Numbered from the stretch's first letter, positions 26,488-34,452 are shown. The stretch is 52,570 bases of DNA from an uncultured Lachnospiraceae bacterium (GCA_902776305.1 CACYPS010000016.1:1-52570); one strand, 5' to 3'. Translations and numbers: made by a program. The notes: generated by a model not told the origin, from the sequence alone.

Positions 26488-26516
26488 ATAATACACCGAC
26501 TGCGGGATTCGCGCAA
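26488..26516 (-). promoter_or_regulatory. Predicted asnA promoter
   Basis: Minus-strand TTGCGC (26511-26516), 17-base spacer, TATTAT (26488-26493). Transcription would start near 26481, giving a leader of about 180 bases. Confidence 0.6.
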
Positions 26517-26620
26517 GAAAAAAAGTAGTAAATTCGTGATCGCGCGGTTTTGCAGGCGAGGAAATTCTTTAACATCTGTTAATGAATTAAGTGATGCATA
26601 TTATATTTAATCATGCTAAT

Positions 26621-26778
26621 ATTATCTCAGCGGGAGATAAATCTCCCGCTGAGATAATCGCTCCGCGGGGATGCGCAGGGATTCGGATTGGAATAATGTC
26701 AGCTGACGCTGACCCGAATCCCGCGCCAAGTCTCATGAGCGAGACTTGATTTTAGCGGGAGATAAATCTACCACTAAG
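26621..26778 (+). promoter_or_regulatory. Hairpin-rich leader before ABC exporter
   Basis: Four stems in 158 bases: a perfect 18-bp palindrome with AA centre (26621-26658, core AGCGGGAGAT/ATCTCCCGCT); GGGATTCGG with CCGAATCCC enclosing GTCAGC/GCTGAC (26679-26722); AAGTCTC/GAGACTT followed by GATTTT (26729-26747); and a degenerate second copy of the first palindrome (26751-26778). GGATGCGCAGG follows both palindrome copies. It could be an operator pair, an attenuator, or a dispersed repeat that landed here. Confidence 0.55.
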
Positions 26779-26827
26779 TTCAACACTGCGACAGGATGCG
26801 CAGGAATTTCACGAGAGGTGACTAAAT

Positions 26828-28606
26828 ATGAAACAGGAAAGTGCCAACAGGGGCGTGCTGACCACGCTCATGGGGGAGCTCAAAGAGTTCAAAACGGCGT
26901 CTGTGCTGACACCTGTCAGCATGATCGGCGAAGTCGTCGTAGAGACCATGATCCCCCTTCTTATGGCGTCAATCGTCGACAACGGTGTGAACAAAGGAGA
27001 CATGAATCACATAATCCTGATCGGACTCGCAATGCTCGGCCTTGCTATTGCCGGCCTTGTTTTCGGTGCGATGGGAGGATGGTTCGGAGCGCAGGCGTCA
27101 ACCGGATTTGCAAGAAATCTCAGAAAAGCCATGTTTTCCAATATCCAGACATTTTCATTTTCAAATATCGACAAGTTCTCGACATCCGGACTCGTCACCC
27201 GTCTTACCACCGACGTAACGAATATCCAGAATGCTTATCAGATGATGCTCCGCATGGCGATCAGAGCACCGTTCTCCATGATTGTCGCGATGGTCATGGC
27301 TTTTATAATAAACAGACGAATCGCTTCCATTTATTTGATCGCTGTCATAGCACTCGGAATCGTGCTCATTTTAATAATGCAGAGAGCGACAAAGTATTTC
27401 CAGATGGTATTTAAAAAGTATGACGCAATGAACGAAAGTGTTCAGGAAAACGTCAGCGCCATCCGTGTAGTCAAAGCCTATGTACGTGAGGAATATGAGA
27501 ATGACAAGTTCGCAAAGGCCGCGGCAAATGTCTACAATCTGTTCATCAAGGCTGAGAACAATGTCATCATCAATATGCCGATCATGATGGGAACGGTCTA
27601 CACGGTCATACTCACGATCTCCTGGCTCGGAGCACATATGATCGTTCAGAACGAGCTGACGACCGGCGAACTCATGTCTCTGCTGGCATACTGCATGAAT
27701 ATCCTCATGTCCCTCATGATGCTGGCTATGATTTTCGTTATGATAACCATGTCGACGGCCTCCGCACAGAGAATCGCCGAAGTTATTAACGAGAAGCCGG
27801 ATATCACGAACGGGGAAAATCCGGTTATGGAGATTGCCGACGGATCGGTCGATTTCAATCATGTGAACTTCTCCTACAGGCAGGGAGACGGCGATTGGGT
27901 CCTGAAAGACATTGACCTCCACATAAAATCCGGCGAGACGATCGGCGTCATCGGCGGAACGGGTTCTGCCAAGACGTCACTGGTCAACCTGATTTCCCGT
28001 CTGTACGATGTGCAGGAAGGTTCCGTCTGTGTCGGCGGAAAAGATGTGCGGGATTATGATCTCGTTACGCTTCGCGACCAGGTATCGGTCGTTCTTCAGA
28101 AAAATGTGCTTTTCTCCGGATCCATCATCGACAACCTGCGCTGGGGAAATCCCGATGCGACGGAGGAGGAATGCATCGAAGCATGCCGGATGGCGTGTGC
28201 CGATGAGTTCATAGAAAAGATGCCGGACCGCTATAATACATGGATCGAGCAGGGCGGCACGAACGTCTCCGGCGGACAGCGCCAGAGACTTTGCATCGCC
28301 AGAGCCCTGATCAAGAAGCCTAAGGTCCTGATTCTCGATGACTCCACATCGGCGGTCGATACGGCGACGGATGCGAAGATCCGCAAGGCGATGAAAGAAT
28401 TCATCCCCGGCACGACGAAGTTTATTATCGCCCAGAGAATTTCCTCCGTTGACAGTGCTGACCGGGTCATCGTAATGCATGAGGGAACCGTATCCGGATT
28501 TGACACACCGGAGAATCTTCTTAAGACAAATGATATCTACCGCGAAGTTTATGAGACACAGACAGCCGGAGGCGGTGATTTCGATATGAAAGGAGGTGCT
28601 CACTGA
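26828..28606 (+). CDS. ABC exporter subunit, degenerate-site half (permease-ATPase)
   Basis: 592-residue half-transporter: six-helix exporter membrane domain (about 20-320) followed by an ATPase domain. Walker A reads GGTGSAKTS, with Ala where Gly is usual. The signature is NVSGGQRQR. Walker B reads VLILDDSTSAVD, with Asp in place of the catalytic Glu. This is the non-catalytic half of a heterodimeric exporter of the TM287/288 or LmrCD kind. ATG 26828 with GAGAGGTG upstream. The stop overlaps the next start (TGATG), so both halves are made together. Likely exports lipids, peptides or drugs; substrate unknown. Confidence 0.92.
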   Translation: MKQESANRGVLTTLMGELKEFKTASVLTPVSMIGEVVVETMIPLLMASIVDNGVNKGDMNHIILIGLAMLGLAIAGLVFGAMGGWFGAQASTGFARNLRKAMFSNIQTFSFSNIDKFSTSGLVTRLTTDVTNIQNAYQMMLRMAIRAPFSMIVAMVMAFIINRRIASIYLIAVIALGIVLILIMQRATKYFQMVFKKYDAMNESVQENVSAIRVVKAYVREEYENDKFAKAAANVYNLFIKAENNVIINMPIMMGTVYTVILTISWLGAHMIVQNELTTGELMSLLAYCMNILMSLMMLAMIFVMITMSTASAQRIAEVINEKPDITNGENPVMEIADGSVDFNHVNFSYRQGDGDWVLKDIDLHIKSGETIGVIGGTGSAKTSLVNLISRLYDVQEGSVCVGGKDVRDYDLVTLRDQVSVVLQKNVLFSGSIIDNLRWGNPDATEEECIEACRMACADEFIEKMPDRYNTWIEQGGTNVSGGQRQRLCIARALIKKPKVLILDDSTSAVDTATDAKIRKAMKEFIPGTTKFIIAQRISSVDSADRVIVMHEGTVSGFDTPENLLKTNDIYREVYETQTAGGGDFDMKGGAH

Positions 28607-30582
28607 TGGCAAATGAGAAAAAGAATTCAGACGCGGAAATGAGCGCCGAAGAGCTTGAGAAGGCAAGAAAGAGCGGTGGCGGCGGAAATCAGCGCCAGAT
28701 GCGCGGCGTAAAAGTGAAGGTCGACAATGCGCCGGCTATCTTCAGGCGTCTGATGGGTTATGTCCTTTCGAGATATAAGTTCCAGATCATTCTTGTGGTG
28801 ATCTGCATATTTGTCTCGGTTCTCGCGAATGTTCAGGGAACAATGTTCATCCAGACTCTCATCGACGGCTATATCACGCCGATGATCCAATCAGGAAGCA
28901 CAGACTTCGGACCGCTTGCCGCGGCGATCTTCAGGGTCGCACTGTTCTATGCGATCGGCGTCACGGCGTCGTTCGTGCATCAGAAGACCATGGTGTATGT
29001 ATCCCAGGGAACGATGCGCGACCTTCGTATGGAAATGTTCGAGCATATGGAGAGTCTTCCGATCCGCTACTTTGACAGACACAGCCACGGAGACATTATG
29101 TCTCTTTACACGAACGATATCGATACTCTGCGGCAGATGGTCAGCCAGAGTATGCCGCAGTTCCTGAACAGTCTGATCACGATCGTCTCGGTTCTGGTAT
29201 CCATGATCATTCTGAGCGTACCGCTCACGGTCGTGACCCTGGTCATGGTAGGTTTTACACTTTTTGTCAGCGGAAAAATTGCCGGACAGTCGGGCAGATA
29301 TTTTGTGAAACAGCAGCGGGATATCGGTAAAGTCAACGGTTATATTGAGGAGATGGTGTCCGGTCAGAAGGTCATAAAAGTCTTCAACCACGAGGATGAA
29401 GCTATTGAGGAATTCAATGCTTTGAACGATCAGCTCTTTGACAGTGCGAACAAAGCTAACCGTTTCGCAAATATTCTCGCGCCGATCAATGCTCAGCTGG
29501 GCAATCTCAGCTACGTCATCTGTGCGGTAGCCGGCGGCGCGCTTGCGATTTACGGTGGCGGAAGTTTTACGGTCGGCAAGCTTGCTTCCTTTCTTACCTT
29601 TAATAAGAGCTTTTCCATGCCGATCAACCAGATTTCTCAGCAGCTGAACGCGGTCGTCATGGCACTTGCCGGCGCGGATCGTATCTTCAGACTTCTCGAT
29701 GAGAAGCCGGAGTATGATGAGGGCTATGTCATGCTGGTGAACGCGATCGTCGATGAGGACGGAAATATTACCGAGACGAAAGAACATACGGGACGATGGG
29801 CGTGGAAGCATTTCCACAAAGCGGAAGGCACCACGACCTATAAGCTTCAGGAGGGAGACATCGTCATGGACGGCGTGGATTTCGGTTATGACGACGATAA
29901 GATGGTCCTCCACGATATCAAGCTTTATGCGAAGCCGGGACAGAAAATTGCATTTGTCGGATCCACCGGTGCCGGCAAGACGACTATCACCAACCTGATC
30001 AATCGCTTCTATGATATTCAGGACGGTAAGATCCGCTATGATGCGATCAACATAAATAAGATCAAAAAGCCGGACCTCCGCAGATCTCTCGGTATCGTTC
30101 TGCAGGATACGCACCTCTTTACTGATACAGTCATGGAGAATATCCGCTATGGCAAGCTTGATGCTACGGACGAGGAGGTTTACGCGGCGGCAAGACTTGC
30201 GAACGCGGACGGTTTCATCAGACGTCTGCCGCAGGGATACAACACCATGCTGCACGGAGACGGCGCCAACCTTTCCCAGGGCCAGCGTCAGCTTCTTGCA
30301 ATAGCCCGCGCGGCTATCGCGGATCCGCCTGTCCTCATTCTGGATGAGGCGACGTCATCGATCGACTCCCGAACGGAGCGTATCGTTCAGGATGGCATGG
30401 ATAAACTGATGAAGGGAAGAACGTCGTTCATCATTGCGCACAGATTATCGACGGTCAAGAATTCGGATTGCATCATGGTTCTTGAGCAGGGCAGGATCAT
30501 TGAGCGAGGTACACACGACGATCTGTTAGCTCAGAAGGGCAAGTATTATCAGCTGTACACAGGTATGGCGGTGAGTTCGTAA
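28606..30582 (+). CDS. ABC exporter subunit, catalytic half (permease-ATPase)
   Basis: 658 residues. An N-terminal cytoplasmic extension of about 40 charged residues precedes the six-helix domain. The ATPase domain has Walker A GSTGAGKTT, signature NLSQGQRQL (Gln for the second Gly) and Walker B VLILDEATSSID with the catalytic Glu, then AHRLSTV with the H-loop. A 25-30 residue insert (VDEDGNITETKEHTGRWAWK) sits between the membrane and ATPase domains. It complements the upstream half: canonical Walker B here, canonical signature there, so one composite site is active. AAAGGAGGTG lies before ATG 28606. A palindromic terminator element follows. Confidence 0.92.
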   Translation: MANEKKNSDAEMSAEELEKARKSGGGGNQRQMRGVKVKVDNAPAIFRRLMGYVLSRYKFQIILVVICIFVSVLANVQGTMFIQTLIDGYITPMIQSGSTDFGPLAAAIFRVALFYAIGVTASFVHQKTMVYVSQGTMRDLRMEMFEHMESLPIRYFDRHSHGDIMSLYTNDIDTLRQMVSQSMPQFLNSLITIVSVLVSMIILSVPLTVVTLVMVGFTLFVSGKIAGQSGRYFVKQQRDIGKVNGYIEEMVSGQKVIKVFNHEDEAIEEFNALNDQLFDSANKANRFANILAPINAQLGNLSYVICAVAGGALAIYGGGSFTVGKLASFLTFNKSFSMPINQISQQLNAVVMALAGADRIFRLLDEKPEYDEGYVMLVNAIVDEDGNITETKEHTGRWAWKHFHKAEGTTTYKLQEGDIVMDGVDFGYDDDKMVLHDIKLYAKPGQKIAFVGSTGAGKTTITNLINRFYDIQDGKIRYDAININKIKKPDLRRSLGIVLQDTHLFTDTVMENIRYGKLDATDEEVYAAARLANADGFIRRLPQGYNTMLHGDGANLSQGQRQLLAIARAAIADPPVLILDEATSSIDSRTERIVQDGMDKLMKGRTSFIIAHRLSTVKNSDCIMVLEQGRIIERGTHDDLLAQKGKYYQLYTGMAVSS

Positions 30583-30657
30583 CCCGACGTAGTGCTCACA
30601 GGCACGCAGCTTCATTCTTATATGCGAGCCGTGAGACGGGGAAATTCCGTTATGAAT

Positions 30658-30760
30658 GGGGCTGTCGCATTAAGGCGCGCCACTATATATGGCAGATGTT
30701 ATTTGCAAATGTCAGCCATATACAGTGGAGACACCGTCTAATGCGACAGCCCCTTGTATT
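30658..30760. repeat. 96-bp palindromic element, copy 2, with T-tail
   Basis: Outer arms GGGGCTGTCGCAT (30658-30670) and ATGCGACAGCCCC (30741-30753), inner pairing around an ATTTGCAAATG loop, then TTGTATTTT. Same family as 25096-25195 and also at the end of a transcription unit. Beyond it, 30761-30911 holds only a small hairpin (CAAGAACG/CGTTCTTG, 30858-30879) and no gene. Confidence 0.85.
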
Positions 30761-30911
30761 TTCACTTTATTGTGCGATCATTCACGCCTTGAAGAATAAA
30801 AACTTTAGCTGTTTGCAGACCGCATATGAAGGCGGATTCGCGGCGCGTAAGTCGCGGCAAGAACGACGATGCGTTCTTGAACTGACCTCTATCGGTAAGA
30901 AGAAAAAATCA

Positions 30912-30945
30912 GAAAAAAACTGCCGCATCATAAGATGCGGCAGTT
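30912..30945 (-). terminator. Terminator of tRNA-Val(GAC)
   Basis: Minus strand: ACTGCCGCATC, loop TTAT, GATGCGGCAGT, then a run of seven T. Perfect 11-bp stem. Confidence 0.9.
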
Positions 30946-30951
30946 TTACTA

Positions 30952-31024
30952 TGGAAGGTACAGGGCTCGAACCTGCGACCTTTCACACGTCAAGCGAATG
31001 CTCTCCCAGCTGAGCTAACCTTCC
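30952..31024 (-). tRNA. tRNA-Val (anticodon GAC)
   Basis: Minus strand folds as a full cloverleaf: acceptor GGAAGGT/ACCTTCC, D-arm with AGCTCAGCTGGGAGAGC, anticodon stem TTCGC/GTGAA with loop TTGACGT (anticodon GAC), T-arm GCAGGTTCGAGCCCTGT, discriminator A. CCA is not encoded. It has its own promoter and terminator. Confidence 0.95.
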
Positions 31025-31057
31025 ATATCATGATTGCCTTGACGTGCAACAAAGTGG

Positions 31058-31086
31058 ATTATAGCAGAAGACGAGGTGTTTGGCAA
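31058..31086 (-). promoter_or_regulatory. Promoter of tRNA-Val(GAC)
   Basis: Minus strand TTGCCA (31081-31086), 17 bases, TATAAT (31058-31063); the tRNA starts 34 bases downstream. Confidence 0.8.
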
Positions 31087-31156
31087 GAGGTTTCTGAAAC
31101 AAAATGAGGAATAACGGGAGGAGAAGATTAAATTTTAAGAAAAAATCAGAACACAG

Positions 31157-31184
31157 TTGAAATCGGAAAAAATAAGAATATAAT
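31157..31184 (+). promoter_or_regulatory. Promoter for GDPD-acylphosphatase gene
   Basis: TTGAAA at 31157-31162, 16 bases, TATAAT at 31179-31184; the gene starts at 31230. Confidence 0.65.
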
Positions 31185-31229
31185 GCATCTTGATAAGTAT
31201 CGAATTCGAAGGAGAGAAAGAGAGTACAC

Positions 31230-32375
31230 ATGAGCGTACCTTCAATCGTCGCAATCGTCATTATCGCCCTGGCTGCGTTGTGCATCCTGGCTATGCGGCC
31301 ATACAACGCGCGTAAGGATCGCATGGCAGTCTTTGCCGAACAGTACATAGCACACAGGGGCCTGCATGATAATAAGTCCGAAGCACCTGAGAACTCCATG
31401 GCAGCCTATGAGAAAGCAGTCGCGGAGGGATACGGGATCGAACTTGATGTGCGAATGACCAATGACTGCCAGATCGTATGCTTTCATGATCCCAATTTGA
31501 TGCGCGCGACCCACACACTGGGGAGTGTGGAGGAGACAAATCTTGGCGAACTTCTGAAGCTCAAGCTCTTTGACTCCGAAGAACATATACCGATCTTCTG
31601 GGAGGTTCTCCACAACATCGACGGGCAGGTCCCGCTGATTGTTGAAATCAAAGCAGAGAGAGGTGCGGACATCGACCAGCTGTGCAAAGAAGTCGTATTC
31701 TGCCTCGACGGATATGAGGGCGTGACATGTATTGAGTCCTTCCATCCCGGGGTTGTGCACTGGTTCAAGAAGAATCATCCGTCCTATCTCAGGGGACAGC
31801 TCTCGACGAAGTTCGTAGATGAGGGATTTTGGAGCATTTTCCTTACGATTTGTTTCTTCAACTTCCTGACGAAGCCGGACTTTATTTCCTACGATATTCA
31901 ATACATGCATTCGATTCCTTATTATATCCTGCACTCTCTTTGGCAGGCGACCGGTGTAGCCTGGACCTGCAAGAGCGAGGATGACCTCGATGACGCGAGA
32001 GGAATGTTCGATGTGTTCATATTTGACAGCTTTGTCCCCGGGACGAGGGCTGCCGAGACGCTGGAGGTCAGAAAAGCTGCCGCAAAAGGGGTTGTGAGAG
32101 AAGGTGTCGTGAGGAAGCACGCTTATGTGAGCGGGCGCGTACAGGGAGTCGGCTTCCGCTACCATGCAACATACATAGCCTCAAGGATCGGAGTTTCCGG
32201 ATGGGTCAGGAACCTGTATGACGGACGAGTCGAGATGGAAGTACAGGGAACTCCGGAGGAAATCGATGCTCTATTTGAGGGGCTCAGAAAAACGAAATAC
32301 ATTTCGATTACGGAACTTGAGATGAGTGACATTCCGGTGGATCCGAAATCATATGAAATGAAGGTAAAATACTGA
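31230..32375 (+). CDS. Glycerophosphodiester phosphodiesterase fused to acylphosphatase
   Basis: 381 residues, two domains in one intact frame. An N-terminal hydrophobic helix (about 5-22) probably anchors it. Residues 38-280 are a GDPD domain: AHRGLHDN with His42, APENSMAAYEKA, GIELDVRMTNDC, CFHDPNL, PLIVEIKAE. It hydrolyses glycerophosphodiesters to glycerol-3-phosphate and an alcohol. Residues 296-381 are a complete acylphosphatase: VSGRVQGVGFRYH with catalytic Arg310 and SGWVRN with Asn328, spaced 18 as in stand-alone enzymes. The junction is a short VRKAAAKGVVREGVVRK linker with no stop or frameshift. I know of no standard role for this pairing. Start ATG 31230 with AAGGAG/GAGAG purine-rich leader. 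Confidence 0.92.
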   Translation: MSVPSIVAIVIIALAALCILAMRPYNARKDRMAVFAEQYIAHRGLHDNKSEAPENSMAAYEKAVAEGYGIELDVRMTNDCQIVCFHDPNLMRATHTLGSVEETNLGELLKLKLFDSEEHIPIFWEVLHNIDGQVPLIVEIKAERGADIDQLCKEVVFCLDGYEGVTCIESFHPGVVHWFKKNHPSYLRGQLSTKFVDEGFWSIFLTICFFNFLTKPDFISYDIQYMHSIPYYILHSLWQATGVAWTCKSEDDLDDARGMFDVFIFDSFVPGTRAAETLEVRKAAAKGVVREGVVRKHAYVSGRVQGVGFRYHATYIASRIGVSGWVRNLYDGRVEMEVQGTPEEIDALFEGLRKTKYISITELEMSDIPVDPKSYEMKVKY

Positions 32376-32494
32376 TCAGGATGTATCGTCAGACGGTCAG
32401 GGACTCAGCTTTTCCGTTACTCATTGAAAACTCAGCCGCAACATTAAGACATTATAGAAGGATTGACTAAAATCCAGTCGGAGGGTTCTAACAG

Positions 32495-33214
32495 ATGAAA
32501 TTATTTAGAGAGAGTGTGTTCGGGAGCAGGGCATGGGCATTTGTCAAAGAGCAGAATGTTCCGCATATGTTTCCTTTTATGCTCTATCTGATCGGTTATA
32601 TGTTGGTTTTTCGTTATCTGGAGACAGCACCGCGTATGGGATATGTGGATGTGAGTTCGAATCTTGATTCGCTTATTCCGTTTTGTGAAATCTTTATCGT
32701 GCCTTATATTTCCTGGTTCCTGTTCCAGGCAATATGGGTCGTGCTTGTGTTCATAATTGATCGAAAAACCTATGACCAGCTCACAACGATGCTCATGGTC
32801 GGTATGACGGTTTTCCTTGTCGTATCGATCCTTGTGCCGACGAGACTGAGCCTGCGTCCGTATTTTATTCCGAGAAACAATATTTTTGTAAAATGGTGCC
32901 TGCTCCTCTGGAAAGTCGATACGCCGACAAATGTCTGGCCGAGTATCCATGTTTTCAATACAACGGCTCTCATGATGACATTGTTTACTTCGGAAAACGC
33001 CATCCTGAAAAAGAAGAGCGTACAGATTCCGGTTGTGTTCTGGTGCGTGATGATCATCCTGTCCACGATGTTCCTGAAACAGCATTCAATCGGCGATGTT
33101 TTATCGGCGCTTGTGCTGAACGGAATCTCATATACAGCTATTTATCAGGCGGGCATGTCTTTCCGCTTCGAAGAGTGGGACAGAAGATGGGCTAAGAACC
33201 TGTCGAAGCTTTGA
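32495..33214 (+). CDS. PAP2-like integral membrane protein
   Basis: 239 residues with about six hydrophobic segments. It carries the reduced PAP2-superfamily motifs typical of the inositol-phosphorylceramide-synthase-like branch: LSLRPYF, then NVWPSIHVFNT (PSxH), then STMFLKQHSIGDVLSAL with His and Asp. Predicted lipid phosphatase or phosphotransferase in the membrane. GGAGG at 32480-32484 precedes ATG 32495. It is 119 bases after the GDPD fusion gene; both concern glycerolipid or head-group phosphate chemistry, so a joint role is plausible but inferred. Confidence 0.85.
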   Translation: MKLFRESVFGSRAWAFVKEQNVPHMFPFMLYLIGYMLVFRYLETAPRMGYVDVSSNLDSLIPFCEIFIVPYISWFLFQAIWVVLVFIIDRKTYDQLTTMLMVGMTVFLVVSILVPTRLSLRPYFIPRNNIFVKWCLLLWKVDTPTNVWPSIHVFNTTALMMTLFTSENAILKKKSVQIPVVFWCVMIILSTMFLKQHSIGDVLSALVLNGISYTAIYQAGMSFRFEEWDRRWAKNLSKL

Positions 33215-33240
33215 ATTCTTTTAAAAATAATAAATGACAC

Positions 33241-33270
33241 AAAAAAGAGCAGCTGCATGAGCTGCTCTTC
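33241..33270. terminator. Terminator of tRNA-Val(CAC), usable both ways
   Basis: Minus strand GAAGAGCAGCT, loop, AGCTGCTC, then six T. On the plus strand it can also end transcription from the PAP2-like gene (CTTCTTCT tail). Confidence 0.85.
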
Positions 33271-33275
33271 TTCTA

Positions 33276-33347
33276 TGGACGATGCAGGGCTCGAACCTGT
33301 AACCCCTCACACGTGAAGCGAGTGCTCTCCCATTGAGCTAATCGTCC
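33276..33347 (-). tRNA. tRNA-Val (anticodon CAC)
   Basis: Minus strand cloverleaf: acceptor GGACGAT/ATCGTCC, D-arm AGCTCAATGGGAGAGC, anticodon stem CTCGC/GTGAG with loop TTCACGT (anticodon CAC), T-arm ACAGGTTCGAGCCCTGC, discriminator A, no encoded CCA. Confidence 0.95.
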
Positions 33348-33362
33348 GTTTGTACGTCAGAT

Positions 33363-33391
33363 ATTATAGCACCGACAAAATGACCGCGCAA
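33363..33391 (-). promoter_or_regulatory. Promoter of tRNA-Val(CAC)
   Basis: Minus strand TTGCGC (33386-33391), 17 bases, TATAAT (33363-33368), just upstream of the tRNA. Confidence 0.8.
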
Positions 33392-33459
33392 GGGGAAAGA
33401 TGTAAAAAGGATATAGCGGATACGGCAAGCATAGTGTATGATAGGAAAGAACGGAGACT

Positions 33460-33532
33460 CCCGGTGCAGGAAGCGTTGTCTGTTTAAGGAATGAGCGAAG
33501 CCCCCGGTGCAGGAAGCGCTGTCTGTATAAGG
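33460..33532 (+). repeat. Two-copy 30-bp tandem repeat upstream of rpiB
   Basis: CCCGGTGCAGGAAGCG[T/C]TGTC and the following ten bases occur at 33460-33489 and again at 33503-33532, period 43. The rest of 33392-33619 has no gene; the open frame beginning at 33491 is only an upstream extension of rpiB. Confidence 0.6.
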
Positions 33533-33619
33533 GAAAACGGAAGCCTTCGGGCGCAGGGCATACCGCCACTGCGGAAGATAAGATGTAAAACGACAAAAGA
33601 TTTAGGTCAGGAGGACATT

Positions 33620-34087
33620 ATGAAAGTCGGATTTGGAAGCGACCATGCAGGCGTTGAACTCAAACTCACACTTATGGAGTATTTAAAAGAAAAAGGCTAT
33701 GAGTGCGTCGACTATGGTAACTACGATGCCAATGACAGGAATGATGATTATCCGGTATACGGACGCAAAACTGCTGAAGCTGTCATGAGAGGCGAGGTCG
33801 ACAAGGGCGTCGTGATCTGCGGTACCGGCGTGGGCATCTCCCTTGCAGCCAATAAGGTCCCGGGAATCCGCTGCTGCGTATGCTCCGAGCCGTATTCGGC
33901 CAGAATGTCTGTTGAGCACAACAATGCCAATATGCTTTCCATGGGTGCCCGCGTAATCGGACGCGAACTTGCAAAGACGATCGTAGATGCGTTCTTTGGC
34001 GCTACTTTCGAAGGCGGCCGTCATGCAAGAAGAGTTGAGATGATCACGGATATCGAGGAGACATACAGCAAAAATCCGGTCGACTGA
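33620..34087 (+). CDS. rpiB: Ribose-5-phosphate isomerase B
   Basis: Interconverts ribose-5-phosphate and ribulose-5-phosphate in the pentose phosphate pathway. 155 residues, usual for the RpiB/LacAB family. GSDHAG at the N-terminus, VVICGTGVGIS with the catalytic Cys67, and EHNNANMLSMGARV. The C-terminal HARRVEMI is the common RpiB end. ATG 33620 follows CAGGAGGACATT. An upstream in-frame ATG at 33491 would add 43 residues over repeat DNA and is rejected. Monocistronic in appearance. Confidence 0.93.
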   Translation: MKVGFGSDHAGVELKLTLMEYLKEKGYECVDYGNYDANDRNDDYPVYGRKTAEAVMRGEVDKGVVICGTGVGISLAANKVPGIRCCVCSEPYSARMSVEHNNANMLSMGARVIGRELAKTIVDAFFGATFEGGRHARRVEMITDIEETYSKNPVD

Positions 34088-34136
34088 TCATGCACGAAGC
34101 GCAGCTGTAAATAGAAAGAATATTTAGACAATCAAA

Positions 34137-34233
34137 ACCGGGCAATGTAGCATTAAAGGTAGTTCAATATATGGCCGGATACAGATCTCTGTCCACAATA
34201 TGTTGGAATATGCCGATGAAGCTTCCTGCCCGG
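34137..34233. other. Long imperfect hairpin downstream of rpiB
   Basis: ACCGGGCA at 34137-34144 pairs with TGCCCGG at 34227-34233, with further pairing inside (CAATATATGG, ACAGA/TCTGT). A second stem, CCGAAAGACC with GGTCTATATCGG, is at 34291-34320. This 409-base gap has no gene; the stems may end rpiB transcription or form a small RNA. Confidence 0.4.
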
Positions 34234-34357
34234 ATTTCATTTGTTTGGAGATTCCTGCTCACAATTGGTGATTTTTAACAAATGATCGCTCCGAAAGACC
34301 TCATTCATGGTCTATATCGGTGAAAAATTCGGATTTGCAATATAAAATCGCAAAAAT

Positions 34358-34374
34358 TTTAACAAATCCGTAAC
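34358..34374 (+). promoter_or_regulatory. WalR-like box upstream of NlpC/P60 promoter
   Basis: TTTAAC, five bases, CGTAAC: 10 of 12 matches to the two-hexamer WalR box (TGTWAH-N5-TGTWAH). It ends 17 bases before the -35. Confidence 0.45.
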
Positions 34375-34391
34375 AAATGGCACCGGTAACC

Positions 34392-34420
34392 TTGCATTTT
34401 CACCTCGAACATGGTATAGT
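34392..34420 (+). promoter_or_regulatory. Sigma-A promoter of the NlpC/P60 gene
   Basis: TTGCAT at 34392-34397, 17-base spacer, TATAGT at 34415-34420, giving a leader of about 70 bases. Confidence 0.75.
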
Positions 34421-34452
34421 AGCAGTCGGTGGGTAAATAAATAATTAATGTT

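Noticed and set aside
26302-26620. T-box riboswitch for asnA
   Set aside because: No AGGGTGGNACCGCG-like antiterminator sequence is present on the minus strand.
28891-30255. 454-codon minus-strand open frame
   Set aside because: Antisense to the second ABC exporter gene, no domain, His/Arg/Asp-rich shadow composition.
30696-31013. 105-codon open frame ending GLEPATFHTSSECSPS
   Set aside because: Its last part is the complement of tRNA-Val(GAC) and its first part lies in the palindromic element; a common misannotation.
33491-33619. 43-residue N-terminal extension of RpiB
   Set aside because: It covers tandem-repeat DNA, lacks family similarity, and the start at 33620 has its own AGGAGG site.
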